NCBI GenBank assembly: GCA_031763025.1
Contig: JASSKH010000010.1
Span: 1,302,001-1,366,000 of the forward strand
DNA length: 64,000 bases
Reading direction: 5' to 3'
Origin: Macrocystis pyrifera
Taxonomy: Eukaryota; Sar; Phaeophyceae; Laminariales; Laminariaceae
A program made the translations under genes and the position numbers. Under the pieces are notes generated by a model. That model was not told the DNA's origin and made no database searches. It was given only the letters and a program-made list of their open reading frames with translations. Each line of letters opens with the position of its first letter. Positions within the stretch are counted from its first letter, which is position 1. Shown here one piece after another: positions 1-11,856 of this stretch.

Positions 1-816
1 ACATACATCCCAGGGAAGTCGCCCACCCACCTGTATATCAGAGAACGTATATGCTTGACTGGCGTACTACCTGGACGGATATATAAGGTCATTTTATACA
101 CTAACATTGTTAGCAAATGGTCCTCATATTTTCATACATAGTGGTATCATGCACCAGGTAATACTGTAATACTGCTGTACTGCTGCTGTACTACTATACT
201 GTACCTACTGTATGTACCAGATACATCAGGTATCACGTGGTAGCTTGTAGCTTGCGAAGCTGCGTATTATCTCGAAACAATTTTTGGTCGAACCCACCCG
301 CAGCGAGCTATTATTTATCATTCCCACACCTGTTGAATGATGAGGTGGATATCCGGCTCAAGACTGTTGTAACCAGCCGCTGTTGCTTGCTGCCGCACAA
401 AAAGAACGGCCCTTCGTACGGCGCTATACCCACCTGGTACTGTACCCGTACAGATAGGTGCAATATATATATATGCTACTAATAGGCAGCAGGTAATACT
501 ACGCCTCCAACAGCTATAATATGTACTATTAATAGTAACAGCAGTGGTATTAATGGTAGCAGCAGTCACCAACATAGTAGTAGGTGTTACAATCTGTGAG
601 CTCGGATCTTTAGGGGTGTTTTTTAGTTACCTCCCCTCCAACATCAGAACGCTGCTTGCTGTGTGTGGTTGTTGTTGTGGGACCTGAACGGTTTGTTGGG
701 TCCGGTCCGCGCGTCATCGCAAAAAAAAAAGAAAGTTCCAACCACACCCGAAAGGATCCCCACACAGCTGGGTTGATGAGGGGGTACGGGTGGTAATCTA
801 CAAGCAGTACTCGTAG
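1..816. other. Non-coding left edge
   Basis: CTG/CAG- and GTA-rich DNA with repeated (A)TACTGCTGTACTG words around 160-200 and 480-590, A10 near 721. No gene supported on either strand; probably intron or flank of gene B. Confidence 0.45.
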
Positions 817-925
817 TATTACGGGGGGGCCATAGTGAATAGGACCAAATATTGTTGGTAAAAAAAAGGTGAATGTACAGGTTTTTGTGTCTACCGTAGG
901 TCCTATTTACTATGGTCCCCCGTAA
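817..925. mobile_element. Foldback MITE family 1
   Basis: 109 bp with inverted ends TATTACGGGGG(A)CCATAGT..AATAGGACC and GGTCCTATTTACTATGGTCC..CGTAA; AT-rich centre CAAATATTGTTGGTAAAAA and GGTTTTTGTGT. No ORF. Ends flanked by TA in most copies, suggesting a TA target site as in Tc1/mariner-type elements. Confidence 0.88.
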
Positions 926-1395
926 ACAGTACAGCAGTGGGCGCGCGCAGTCAAGAAACTGTTGAGAAAAATAGGCTCAGTACATCGGCACGAACGAATA
1001 AACTCCGCCGTTATTTTCTCTCTCTCTCTCTCTCTCTCCCTCCCGTAAGTCAGACCCAGCGTCATATGGCCGTAGGATCTCTCCCCCCCTCCCCACCCCT
1101 CACAACGGTTCGAACCGTCGCTTTGTTTTTACCGCGAGAAGGGTTCAGTACTTTCTGCCCTCGTCGACCGGCGTCAAACTATATAGCATGCCGAAAATTG
1201 TTGACAAAAGACTCGGATCCCAAGCAGTTTTTTCAACGAAAAAGTGAGCGCAGTTCTCACGGAGCTAGTCTAAGGGGTTTCGTGACGCTGACTGGGGAAT
1301 ACTGGTGCCGTTGCCCCATGTTGTGTTTGTACTCGACGAGCAGGGTAGAATAACGGGAGGCTTTACCCCTCCCTCCTCCTCCGGCTATCCCCTGC
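926..1395. other. Non-coding between MITE and SINE
   Basis: Contains a CT microsatellite at 1017-1040. A plus frame of 138 codons here has no domain and crosses that repeat. Confidence 0.45.
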
Positions 1396-1912
1396 ATGGG
1401 TTGGCGTCGGTTGGCAACGACACTGTAAAACATGCCGCTCACTACGTGAGCTAGACATCCAGGGTACCGTTTTTTTTTTTTTTTTTTTGGCGGTTGCCCA
1501 CAGCTGGTCGTCTAGTTAGATCATTTGTGCGAAGTAAAGAACCTTTACTCTGCACAAGGGAATTGATCGTATCACGTAGTGTTTAAGGTAAGGCACCCAC
1601 GAGGCAGTTACATAGTACTCCCATTGCTATCTCTGGAAGTGGCCACACCGGAAATTAAACTAACTCATTGAAGCTGTCATCCATATGCAAGTCCGCCTCA
1701 CAAGCGGTTCTTAGTAGGGTGCAACTCACCCTTCATGCGACTCGCCGGACACCTCACGGCGCTTCGCGCTTGGTGCAAGCAATGTCTGCCTGGTCAGTGA
1801 AAACCCGACATGCTCCGTCCCGGCATTGTAGGGATGCGAGGGTCTATGGTCATACGACTACGGCCATGCATGAGATCGAGTACATCTCTCCTATCGAGTA
1901 CACCCCCCCTCC
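1396..1912 (+). mobile_element. Poly-C SINE-like repeat, near full length
   Basis: About 515 bp. Order: GGGTTGGCGTCGGTTGGC head, T18 tract, GAACCTTTACTC..GCACAAGG, CATTGAAGCTGTCATCC, CGGTTCTTAGTAGG, CACGGCGCTTCGCGCTTGG, GTCTGCCTGGTC, GTGAAAACCCGAC, GGTCTATGGTCATACGAC, GGCCATGCATGA, GAGTACAC then C/T-rich tail. No ORF. Reference copy for the family. Confidence 0.82.
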
Positions 1913-2428
1913 TCCTCCGGCTTCTCCTGCTGCTGCAGTTTTTCAGAATTAGGGATGCTGGCCCAACCTGGATCTGTCGTTTGGGAAAGGACGGGTTCTC
2001 GCACACTAGCTTCAGTTCAACGGCTTCCGAATTTTCGTATTTTCCTGCAAATGTCATCCACTACGCAGACCTTCTAAGAGGGGACGAGAAGTGACATTTA
2101 CGCAAAACTTGATCTGAGTACAACCACACGAATTCATATGTTTCTGTTTTTCACCCCCCACCACACCGACACCGCCATCGCCACCGCCACCCTCACCACT
2201 ACCACCAACATCGCCACCACCACCACCGCTGCCACCGCCACCATCGTCGGCATTACGCAAAGCCTGACTGAGCACATACGTATACCAGGTGTACAACTCG
2301 ATCTGTTTTTTATGTCTCTCCCCCTTCTCTTCTATCAGGGTGGACTGAGACGTTGTAATGTCAAAATGCCTGATCATCCTACCACGCCCCCCCTTCCCAC
2401 CCCTTCATTTTCGATTCGGCGGCAGTAC

Positions 2429-2537
2429 TATTACGGGGGTACATAGTTAATAGGACCTATGGTGTACATAAAAACCTATATATTTACCTATTTTTACTAA
2501 CAAAATTTGGTTCCGTTAACTATGGACCCCCGTAATA
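2429..2537. mobile_element. Foldback MITE family 1
   Basis: TATTACGGGGGTACATAGTT to CTATGGACCCCCGTAATAG; centre in the reverse sense relative to 817-925. Confidence 0.88.
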
Positions 2538-2544
2538 GTCAACG

Positions 2545-2840
2545 GGCCGAACCAAGCGAAGACTGGACAACCTGGTCCTCTGTTTCTGCTTCACGATTTC
2601 TCGAGCGATGACCAGACAACATGACCTTCTGATTCGGCTTCGAGTTTATCACACTTGGCTGGACAGCACGATCTTCTGATTCAGCTTCTACTTGCATCAA
2701 GTCGAGACTGGACAGCATGATCTCCTGATGCTGCTTACAACGAGCGAAGACTGGACAACATGATCTGCTTCGAAATTTGTCAAGCGAAGACTAGGCACCG
2801 CTATCTTCCGATTCTGCTTCAAGCTCATCCCCCTTCCTGA
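2545..2840 (+). repeat. Degenerate about 55-bp tandem repeat
   Basis: Five diverged copies around GCGAAGACTGGACAACATGATC and TTCTGATTC(G/T)GCTTC. Confidence 0.65.
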
Positions 2841-2884
2841 TTTTTTCCGAGAGGTGAGGCTATTCTGTTTTCATTGCTTCTTTT

Positions 2885-3660
2885 GGTCATCCCCTTTCTG
2901 TCCACCTGGAGCTGCAAGTTTGTGATGTATTTGTTTTACGTATCATTGATATTCCGCTTCTCTGCGCAGGGAGTTATTTTATTACCTCTACCTCGAGGAC
3001 GCTTCTTGTTTCGCATTTGCCTGTAATATTTTAAGCTGATTCTATGTTTTTTCTTACGTATTTTTACGGTGACGTAGGATTAGTTCGCAGCGCCCACGAT
3101 AAGCCTACGAGACACCACTAGGGTCAGGTTTGTATGTTCGTGATGTTGGTTTGAAGAGTCTATACGCATCACCGCTGCCGGCGCCGGTGCTCGGCCGTTT
3201 GGCGGCCCCGCGTCGACGGCGGTAGTTTGTCCCCGAGGACTACCCTCTCGGGAGCGGGTAGCTTTTATACATGGACCGGCCCTCGGAACACTCTACCTGG
3301 ACCCTCGCCTACACAGCGCGATCTCGGGACCTCTCCCTTCGTATGAAGATGAGGCATTGTTTTTGTCGATCGATATCGTCGGCGTGGTCTAGCTCAAGCG
3401 CATTGCCGCTGCTATGCCGCCACCGTGAGCCCAATTTCCAATCGAGCAGAACGACCAATGGTACGCTGCTGCACGGGAAGTTTAAAGGCTGTGGGGTGGT
3501 CGTACGGTTGTCGTGATTCCGCTCAGATCTACTTACCGGCATTGGTGTCTGACAAAACCGCCGCTGCCGGCGCCGGCGCGAGGTCGCTTGGCGGCCCCGC
3601 GTCGACGGCGGTGGTGATCTCCCTGGACTACCCTCTCGGGAGGGGGTAGCTTTTATATTC
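2885..3660 (+). repeat. Diverged partial unit of the 954-bp repeat
   Basis: Carries the GGACTACCCTCTCGGGAG and CGGCCGTTTGGCGGCCCCG blocks twice, and the ATTACCTCTACCTCGAGGACG stretch, but with deletions relative to the full units to its right. Confidence 0.7.
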
Positions 3661-5571
3661 ACGGACCGGTCGTCGGAACACTCTACCTGGACCCTCGCCT
3701 ATAATAGCGCGAAATTGGGACCCCTTCCTTCGTATGAAGATGAGGCGTTGTCGTCCATTGATATGCTCGGTTGGTCAAGCGGTTTCCGCCATCGCCGTGT
3801 CACTTTGACCTGTCAAGTAGAGCAAGCCCTTATAGAGGTTCTAATCGACTCCATGCTCTTGTCTCAGGACCTGAAGCTGCATGCGTTCCAACCGTTGTAA
3901 ATCATTATTCGTATCACGATTTTCTTGCTTAAATAGAGGGTTATTTCGCTGTCTCTACTTCGAGGACGAGTGCTGTTTTGGGTTGTTGTTTGTCGTTTGA
4001 TATATATATATATCGTGTATGCGCATCTTATCGTATGTACTTCGGCAGCTTTCAGCACCTACGACAAGCATACGAGACACCACCAGGATCAGGTTTTATG
4101 TTCGGAGTATTGCTTTGTAGAGTCTACACACATTGCCGCTGCCGGCGCCGGTGCGCGGCCGCCTGGCGGCTCCGCGTCGACGGCGGTAGCTATCTCCCTG
4201 GACTACCCTCTCGGCAGGGGGTAGCTTATGTTATGTGAACCGGCCCTTGGAGCAATCTAGCCGGACCTTCGTCTAGCGCGACATCGGGACCTATAACTTC
4301 GTTTGAAGATGGGGCGTTGTATTTTTCCGTCGATACCGTCGGTACGGTCAAGCGCTTGGCCGCAGCTGTGCCGCTACCGTGCGCCCAATTTCCAGTCGAG
4401 CAGAGCTGCCAATGGTCTGCTGCTGTACGGGCATTTTGAGGACTGTGTGGTGGTCGTACGGTTGTCGTGATGCCGCTCAGATCTACATACCGATATTGGT
4501 GTCTGGCGAAACCGCCGGTGCCGGCGCCGGCGCTCGGCCGCTTGACGACCCCGCGTCGATGGCGGTAGTTAACTCCCTGGACTACCCTCTCGGGAGGGGG
4601 TAGCTTTTATATTCATGGACCGGCCGTCGGAACACTCTACCTGGACCCTCGCCTACAATAGCGAGAAATCGGGACCGCTGCCGTCGTATGAAGATGAGGC
4701 GTTGTCGTCCGTTGATATGCTCGGTTGGTCAAGCGGTTTCCGCCATCGCCGTGTCATTCTGGCCTGTCAAATAGAGCAAGCCCTTATAGAGGTTCTAATC
4801 GACTCTATGCTCTTGTCTCAGGACCTGAAGCTGCATGCGTTCCAACCATTGTAAATCATTATTCGTATCACGATTTTCTTGCTTAAATAGAGGGTTATTT
4901 CGCTGTCTCTACTTCGAGGACGAGTGCTGTTTTGGGTTGTTGTTTGTCGTTTGATATATATATATATCGTGTATGCGCATCTTATCGTATGTACTTCGGC
5001 AGCTTTCAGCACCTACGACAAGCATACGAGACACCACCAGGATCAGGTTTTATGTTCGGAGTATTGCTTTGTAGAGTCTACACACATTGCCGCTGCCGGC
5101 GCCGGTGCGCGGCCGCCTGGCGGCTCCGCGTCGACGGCGGTAGCTATCTCCCTGGACTACCCTCTCGGCAGGGGGTAGCTTATGTTATGTGAACCGGCCC
5201 TTGGAGCAATCTAGCCGGACCTTCGTCTAGCGCGACATCGGGACCTATAACTTCGTTTGAAGATGGGGCGTTGTATTTTTCCGTCGATACCGTCGGTATG
5301 GTCAAGCGCTTGGCCGCAGCTGTGCCGCTACCGTGCGCCCAATTTCCAGTCGAGCAGAGCTGCCAATGGTCTGCTGCTGTACGGGCATTTTGAGGGCTGT
5401 GTGGTGGTCGTACGGTTGTCGTGATGCCGCTCAGATCTACATACCGATATTGGTGTCTGGCGAAACCGCCGGTGCCGGCGCCGGCGCTCGGCCGCTTGAC
5501 GACCCCGCGTCGATGGCGGTAGTTAACTCCCTGGACTACCCTCTCGGGAGGGGGTAGCTTTTATATTCATG
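3661..5571 (+). repeat. 954-bp tandem duplication, two nearly identical units
   Basis: 3661-4614 and 4615-5568 differ at only a few bases. Each unit has two sub-blocks that start with a (G/A)ACCGGCC..CGGA(A/G)CA motif and end with CTACCCTCTCGG(G/C)AGGGGGTAGCTT, a local hairpin. Small frames repeat with it and are not genes. GC-rich, unlike its surroundings. Confidence 0.92.
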
Positions 5572-5745
5572 GACCGGCCGTCGGAGCACCCTACCTGGAC
5601 CCCTGCCTTGTGCCAAACCAGGACCTTTCCCATCGCATGAAGATGAGGCGTTGTTGTCCGTTGATATGCTCGGTTGGTCAAGCGGTTTCCGCCATCGCCT
5701 TGTCATTTTGGCCTGTCAAGTAGAGCAAGCCCTTGGTTTTTTTTT
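5572..5745 (+). repeat. Truncated third unit of the 954-bp repeat
   Basis: Follows the start of the unit (GGACCGGCCGTCGGAGCA, CTCGGTTGGTCAAGCGG, GTAGAGCAAGCCCTT) and then breaks off at a T run. Confidence 0.75.
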
Positions 5746-7396
5746 ACATCGATTCTGAGGCTTTGTTTATGTCAGCCTTGTGTCGGTGGTCCTAATTAGC
5801 TTTGCAATGCCCTTGTATCGGTGGTCCTAATTACCTTTGCAATGCTAGTTTCCTTTCCTTGCAATTTGGTTTGTGCGTTCGGTGGTTTCGGGTCTGGTTG
5901 CCACTTGTTTTCCACCGGTTGAGCTGAGTCAATAACGGCGCATGTACGCCCTGTTGAGGGTTTTATTTGTTTTTGCGGTGGCTTATTTTCGACTATGGGT
6001 TTTCGTTTCCCAATTAGGCTTACTTCAAACTGCATGTTCTGTTTTCGAGCAGGGCGCTTGTTTTTTTGTTTTTTTGCTCCTATCGCAGGCATCTGTTGAC
6101 ATCGCGCGCGCCTGTTGTACCACCGGTTGGAGCGGCATCCGCGTTGCTTGATTAACCCCTTAACGCGCGTCGCTCGAACGGCACGACGCACGACACATGT
6201 ACCTGGCGAGCATACGTGTGTTTCCGATCCAAATATTGAGCGAAGCGGTACGAACAAGGTTTCGATGGTTTCAACGATTTTGTCGTCAACGCCCGTCCGC
6301 TGTGCTCGCTGTGCGTTTTGTCCTTCCGAGCATGCTCGAGTTTTCCCACAGGACAGAAGGGCTGCCGCTGTGTATGGCGACCTTAGGGGCGGCCTTCGGG
6401 AGCGCCCTCAGCCGAAACCAAGCGCGATCGCTCGCATCCCCACTACTGCTGTCGCTGTTTGTGACTGGCGGAGACAGCAGCGATGAGGTACCGTAGCACT
6501 CCCGAGTACTGAATCACCTTTAGTTTTCACCGCGTCGACGCCTCGAAACTTTTATCACTCCCAACGGACGGAAATGTAAGAACTGGTCTGTATTATATAC
6601 ATACCCCAACGGTCCTTACATTTCCGCCCGTCCAGAGTGGTATGTTTTTTTTTTTTTCCAACTTTTTTCAACATTTTTTTCTATTTTTTGTATATTTTCC
6701 AAATAGGTATTTCGGTATTGTGAGAGGGGGAACTGGGGTGCATCGCATGCATGTTTGGGAGCGTGTACTTGTTGTCGTCGCGGCGTGTAACGTCGTGTCT
6801 GTAGCTGCAGAGAACGTTGTTGGGGTCTACAGACGCGGACGCGCGTGTGCTGAGCGACGACCTCGACGTCCCGTGTCGAGAAATCGTCGAATCGTCGACT
6901 CGTCGCTTTTTTTCGTCGTTCCTCCTCACTCCTCTCTCGCATGTTTCGTTCGTTGGACACCTTTCCGTCGAAACATCGCCTCGTCTCGCGTTTTCGTCGT
7001 CCCAGCTCACTCGCCAATTTCGTTTCGATCAACATCCGAACTCCTTGCCTTAGTCGTAAAACTAAATCGTCCTGTGAATGAATCAGGACACCAGGACTGA
7101 TTGGTGAGGGCTCCGACGGACTTTTTTGGACGACTGGAGATGGGAAGTGCGAGGCACGGAAGCAAGGAAGGAAGGAAGGAAGGAAGGAAGGAAGGAAGGA
7201 AGGAAGGAAGAAAGGAAGGAAGGACACTTTCCTATTCCTGGAAGTAATCTTGGGGCGTTCGTTCAGTTTCCAACGAGAAGAAGAGAGGTGGGTAGGTACC
7301 GATCGACCGGAGTTGTTTGTCGTGCATCGTTGTCGATCTCGACGCCCGGCGTGAAAATCGACGCGTTCACTCCCCGTCTAGCCCTACAGCTACTAC
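5746..7396. other. Non-coding, with two-copy 33-bp repeat, foldback element and GGAA microsatellite
   Basis: 5778-5845 repeats GTCGGTGGTCCTAATTA(G/C)C twice. 6555-6640 is a foldback element. 7157-7223 is GGAA repeated. Short frames on both strands show no domain and contain the microsatellite. Confidence 0.5.
6555..6640. mobile_element. Foldback element, ends CACTC..CGGACGGAAATGTAAG
   Basis: CGGACGGAAATGTAAGAAC on the left matches GTCCTTACATTTCCGCCCG on the right; outer ends CACTC/GAGTG. Same family as 46722-46809. Confidence 0.7.
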
Positions 7397-7504
7397 TATT
7401 ACGGGGGACCATAGTAAATAGGACCAAATATTGTTGTTAGAAATACGTAAGTATGTAGATTTTTGTGTGTACCGTAGGTCCTATTTACCATGGTCCCCCG
7501 TTAT
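7397..7504. mobile_element. Foldback MITE family 1
   Basis: TATTACGGGGGACCATAGT to CATGGTCCCCCGTTATA; right end has GTTATA instead of GTAATA. Confidence 0.87.
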
Positions 7505-8089
7505 ACTACAGCTGCAAATTGTCCTACACAGTAATCCAAGCAGCCCCCCCCCCCCCCCCCCCCCCCAAAAAACAAAAAACAGCTAAAGGTTTCTATGTAA
7601 TACTGCTGCTGCTGTACCTGGTATTGGCAAACTTTCCCGACACAAAAAATTCAAAAAATAAAAATAAAAATGGAGCGCTGAATAGCGATCGCACTCTTGT
7701 GCTGTACTCAACGGTCTCAAGGTACGCACTGCTGCCGAAAATATAGTATCCCACACCAATTCCAAAAATACTTTTTTCTCTCCAAAAGGGGCGAAAACTC
7801 GTTGTTGTGGCCGCGTAAAAAAATAGTACACAGTAAATCCAAGCACTTTTCACCCCGAAACGTGGGTGGATGTTAAGGTGTTGGTGTTTTGAATGAGGTG
7901 GGAGGGCCGGTAATTACCGGGGTACAGGTGATCGGGATCATAATTGGGAGGCGTACGTATTAAGCCTGATGAAACAACATGTAATTTCTAAAAGGGTTAC
8001 CTGGTAGGTGTTACCTGCTTCAAAAATCAATCCCACACACAAAAAAAAATCACGTAACGCTTCCCAAAAAAACGTGAGTGCAGTTCGAA

Positions 8090-8400
8090 ACGGGCTAGCC
8101 CTTTTAGTGCTACAGTTCTGTTACGTGTTAAGATCAAGCAGGCGGGACACTTTGTATCCGTGGACAGGGTTGCCTAGTAAGTCGGTAGTCGTTGGCACTC
8201 ACGTGTGTTATTTGCTCAGAGATAGAAGAAGGGCAGCTTTATTCCTTTCTTGCACGCGGAGACCGAGAGCCGAGCTCGTGCCTCGCTGGGAAAACCCCTG
8301 GTTTTCCATCTACGATACGCCTCCCAAGTACCACACATACGATCCCAATACTTGAACCCGGGTAATTACCGGGCTTTCAGCCAGATTCAAGGCAGTATCA
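8090..8400 (-). repeat. 280-bp dispersed repeat, copy 1 (inverted)
   Basis: Runs GTTAAGATCAAGCAGGCGGG, ACACGTGTGTTATTTGCT, GGAAAACCCCTGGTTTTCC, GGTAATTACCGGGCTTTC. Inverted relative to copy 2; together they form a large imperfect foldback with a 120-bp centre. Confidence 0.78.
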
Positions 8401-8523
8401 TAACGTGTGGGTACAAACTACTTGGAATTAAAGGGCTTTGTCTCTATAAACGGGACTGCACTCCAAAAAGGGCGAGACGGTGGTTGTGTTGCGATATTTT
8501 TGTGGGATATACTGTTACGACAC

Positions 8524-8810
8524 TGCCTTCAATGAGGTTGAAAGCCCGGTAATGACCTGGGTTCAGGCACTGGGATCGTATTCGTATTTCTTGGAAGGCG
8601 TATCTTAGGTGGAAAACCAGGGGTTTTCCAGAGGGGCACGAGCGTGGTCTCAGTCTCCGCGTGCACGAAAGGAGTAAAGCTGCTCTTCTTCTTATCTCTA
8701 AGCAACGAAGACACGCGAGCACCAACAAGTACCGACTCAATAGGCAAACTCTGTCCAGGGATACAAACAAAGTGTCCCGCCTGCATGATCTTGACAATGC
8801 TGCGAAGACG
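8524..8810 (+). repeat. 280-bp dispersed repeat, copy 2
   Basis: AATGAGGTTGAAAGCCCGG, GGGTTCAGGCACTGGGATCG, GGAAAACCAGGGGTTTTCC, CTCAGTCTCCGCGTGCACG, TGTCCCGCCTGCATGATCTT. Partial older copy also at about 7905-7970. Confidence 0.8.
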
Positions 8811-8820
8811 CTGTACACAC

Positions 8821-8929
8821 TATTACGGGGGTCCATAGTTAACGGGACCAAATTTTGTTAGTAAAAATAGTAAAATATATAGGTTTTTATGTACACCATA
8901 GGTCCTGTTAACTATGGACTCCCGTAATA
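8821..8929. mobile_element. Foldback MITE family 1
   Basis: TATTACGGGGGTCCATAGTT to CTATGGACTCCCGTAATA; follows directly on the end of a 280-bp repeat copy. Confidence 0.88.
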
Positions 8930-9423
8930 ATTACCTACAGTATTTTGATTACATTTGACAATTACTGATAGCGTTTCGACGAAGAATTGTTCGTATAAAA
9001 CTCAGTGCTGTCCCACGACAGCAGCGCCGCTCCCCTCGTTTTCCGTCGCGTGCGTGCGTGTCTCCCGCTGCCTCCTACCTCCGGATAAACAACAAAAGGT
9101 TTTCGTGGCACCGCGGCTGGCGGGCAGTCGAGGGGATGATGCGGCGCTTCCCCCCACTGGCGATGAAAACATGTTTTGTTTTGTTTAGTTTTTGTTTCAT
9201 GTTTTTGACCGGTTGGAGTCCCAGACACACACGGGATAAGAAGACGGTTTATATATATATATATTTTTTTTCCCGTACCGTCGCAGCAGCCCGTATATCC
9301 GTATGCTACACATAGCCAATATTTGAAGCCTACCATGGGTAAAGCTTCCTGTCATATGCAAAGCTGGGTGGGCGTAACGTTCGAGAGACCCAGCAGCCTT
9401 GCGTGCCTGCCGTCGAGGCGTGA

Positions 9424-9465
<42 letters not shown>

Positions 9466-9466
<1 letters not shown>

Positions 9467-9499
9467 CGTATGGCCATAGACCCTCGCATCCCTACAATG

Positions 9500-9504
<5 letters not shown>
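9466..9504 (-). mobile_element. Poly-C SINE-like repeat, 39-bp fragment between two G tracts
   Basis: Only the TCGTATGGCCATAGACCCTC..AATGCCGG part remains, bounded by G tracts of about 37 and 38 bases. Confidence 0.7.
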
Positions 9505-9542
<38 letters not shown>

Positions 9543-9822
9543 GAGTGCATCCCCGGGTTGAAGTTGATTGAGGCGTGTCTCCGATCCAAACATTTTGGCC
9601 CATTTCCGGCGGAAGCATCCGCACATTAGTTTTCGACGTGTTTTTCTCAAGCCTGATGCTACTGTGGGTTAGAAAGCGCCCAGTATTTTTCGTCCAATGA
9701 CCAGGGGGCTGACACACCCGTCAGAGCTTCGGGGGGGAGCGAGAGTGTTTTCCACTAGTCCACGCCAGATTCAGGGTGTGTGAAACAATTGTATTATGTG
9801 TTGGGGGGGGGGATTGGGGGGG

Positions 9823-9930
9823 TGTACTCATTATCATGCATGGCCGTAGTCGTATGGCCATAGACCCTCGCATCCCTACGATGCCGGGACGGAGCACGTC
9901 GGGTTTTCACCGACCAGGCAGACATTGTTT
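9823..9930 (-). mobile_element. Poly-C SINE-like repeat, 5'-truncated
   Basis: Keeps the 3' end (TGTACTCATTATCATGCATG after a G-rich tract, so poly-C in its own sense) and is truncated at GCAGACATTGTTT. Confidence 0.8.
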
Positions 9931-10677
9931 GGGGGGGGGCAGAGAACAAGTCTTCCACGAAATCCACGGCGAATTCGGGGCATGGACGTGTTTTCGATTA
10001 TCGCAGGCAGAAGGAAGTGAAATTTACGGAGTCTACAGTTGCAGCGCAGTGCGTACGTGGCAAACAGTTCTGGTCTAGGGATCGTTTCGTACGTAGCGAT
10101 TTCGCGCGAGGAAAACACGGTCAATCGCGGTTGCCGTGAATGGTGGTGGACGGGGGTGGGCGTGGCAAGTAGTTAACCCGCGACGCATGCAGGGGGCGAG
10201 AGAGGCATGCGGGTTTGTTTTGGTCTGCGGCCTCCAGTGTCTCCCAAGCGCAGCAGCAGCAGCAACAACAACAGCAGCGGCTTCTGTTTTTATTTTTCGG
10301 CATTCAATGTGGTGGTTCTAGAGGGGTTTTGCCCAAACGTTTGGTTTCCTTCTATTGAAAATAAATAAATAAACACAAGGCGAGAAAAAGAAAAACAACA
10401 AATTATAGCATAACGTCATGGTATTCCATGGTATCCCCGTTTCCCCTCTATTGTTGAGGTGGCGTGTTTACGACTGAAACGCACCGAGAAAAATACCAGG
10501 TAATACATAACGCTGCCTTCCTGTGCTCAGAACCTTCTTGAGACCTGGGAGCGCGTGGAAATCATCAATGTAAGACATCAAAATCTTGTAGGTGAACTGA
10601 ACGCGTCTAGCTCAACCTGCAGTACAGTAGGCGGGCCAGCCCTACGCTGCCCCTGTGTTTTCTGGTCCCAATGTTAT

Positions 10678-10960
10678 GATACTGCTTTGTATGAGATTGA
10701 AAGCCCGGTAATTACCTGGGTTCAGGCACTGGGAACGTATTTGTAATACTTGGAAGGCGTATATTAGGTGGAAAATCAGGGGTTTCCCAGCGAGGCACGA
10801 GCTTGGTCTCAGTCTCCGCATGCACGAAAGGAATAAAACTGCTCTTCTTCTATCTCTAATAAGCAAGCAACACACGTGAGTACCAACGAGTACCGAATTA
10901 ATAGGCAGACCTGTCCAGGGATCGGGATACACAGTGTCCCGCATGCTTGATCTTAACAAG
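10678..10960 (+). repeat. 280-bp dispersed repeat, copy 3
   Basis: From ATGATACTGCTTTGTATGAG to CATGCTTGATCTTAAC; same word order as copy 2. Confidence 0.82.
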
Positions 10961-11114
10961 TGGCGTCTTCGTCCGGCTTCGTTGCCTTGCCGTTCAGAGG
11001 TGTGGGAGTGGGTTTTGAGGAGCCGCATCTTCGATTCATGTTCTAGTTCGTGGAATCGGAGTTTCCATGATTTTCCCTTAATTCTGCTATACGGCTCATC
11101 AGAGTGGGCTAGTG

Positions 11115-11395
11115 CTATGATACTGCTTGGTATGAGGTTGAAAGCCCGGTAATTTCCTGGGTTCAGGCACCGGGATCGTATTTGTAATGCTTGGAAGGCG
11201 TATCTTAGGTGGAAAACCAGGGGTTTTCCAGAGGGGGGCACGAGCTTGGTCTCAGTCTCCGCGTGCACGAAAGGAATAAAACTGCTCTTCTTCTATCGCT
11301 AAGCAAGCAACACACGTGAGTACCAACGATTACCGACTTAATAGGCAGACCTGTCCAGGGATACAAAGTGTCCCGCATGCTTGATCTTAACACCA
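11115..11395 (+). repeat. 280-bp dispersed repeat, copy 4
   Basis: From ATGATACTGCTTGGTATGAG to CATGCTTGATCTTAACACC; closest relative is copy 3. Confidence 0.82.
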
Positions 11396-11822
11396 ACCCT
11401 TCCCCGGGCGTACTATCAAACTTGGCGCCGTCGGCAGGACGGGCCATCAAACTAATAAGCGGGGAGCTCAACTGTTTAGAGTGAGTGACACGGGACGCCA
11501 GCCGTGCCGACGACGCCAGTATAGCGGTGTTTGTACGTAGGAGGACGCACGTTTCTTCTTGTGTGATTTTTTTGGTCCGATCCTTGCTGTCGCTGGAAAC
11601 TCTCTAAAAAGTGAAAGTATGTACCACGTCACCAAGGGTCATTATTATCGGAGAGCTTTTTCCCCCCCGTAAGTTCCATGTTTTTTTCGCGCAATTTTCT
11701 AATCTTCCAGATTTACCTGTTTTTTTTTTTTTTTTTATTTTTATTTTTTTTTTTTATTTGTTTTTTTTTTTTTTTTTTTTTATTGTTTTATTTTATTTTT
11801 TTATTTTTTTTTATTTTTTTTT

Positions 11823-11856
<34 letters not shown>

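Larger units (their letters stand above)
8930..10677. other. Non-coding with long G tracts and SINE fragments
   Basis: G37 at 9428-9465 and G38 at 9503-9541 flank a SINE fragment. CAG/CAA repeats near 10.25 kb. Frames spanning the tracts read poly-Pro or poly-Gly and are not genes. Confidence 0.5.

Noticed and set aside
6616-7227. 203-codon minus frame
   Set aside because: Starts in a GGAA/TTCC microsatellite and has low-complexity Arg/Ser sequence without a domain.
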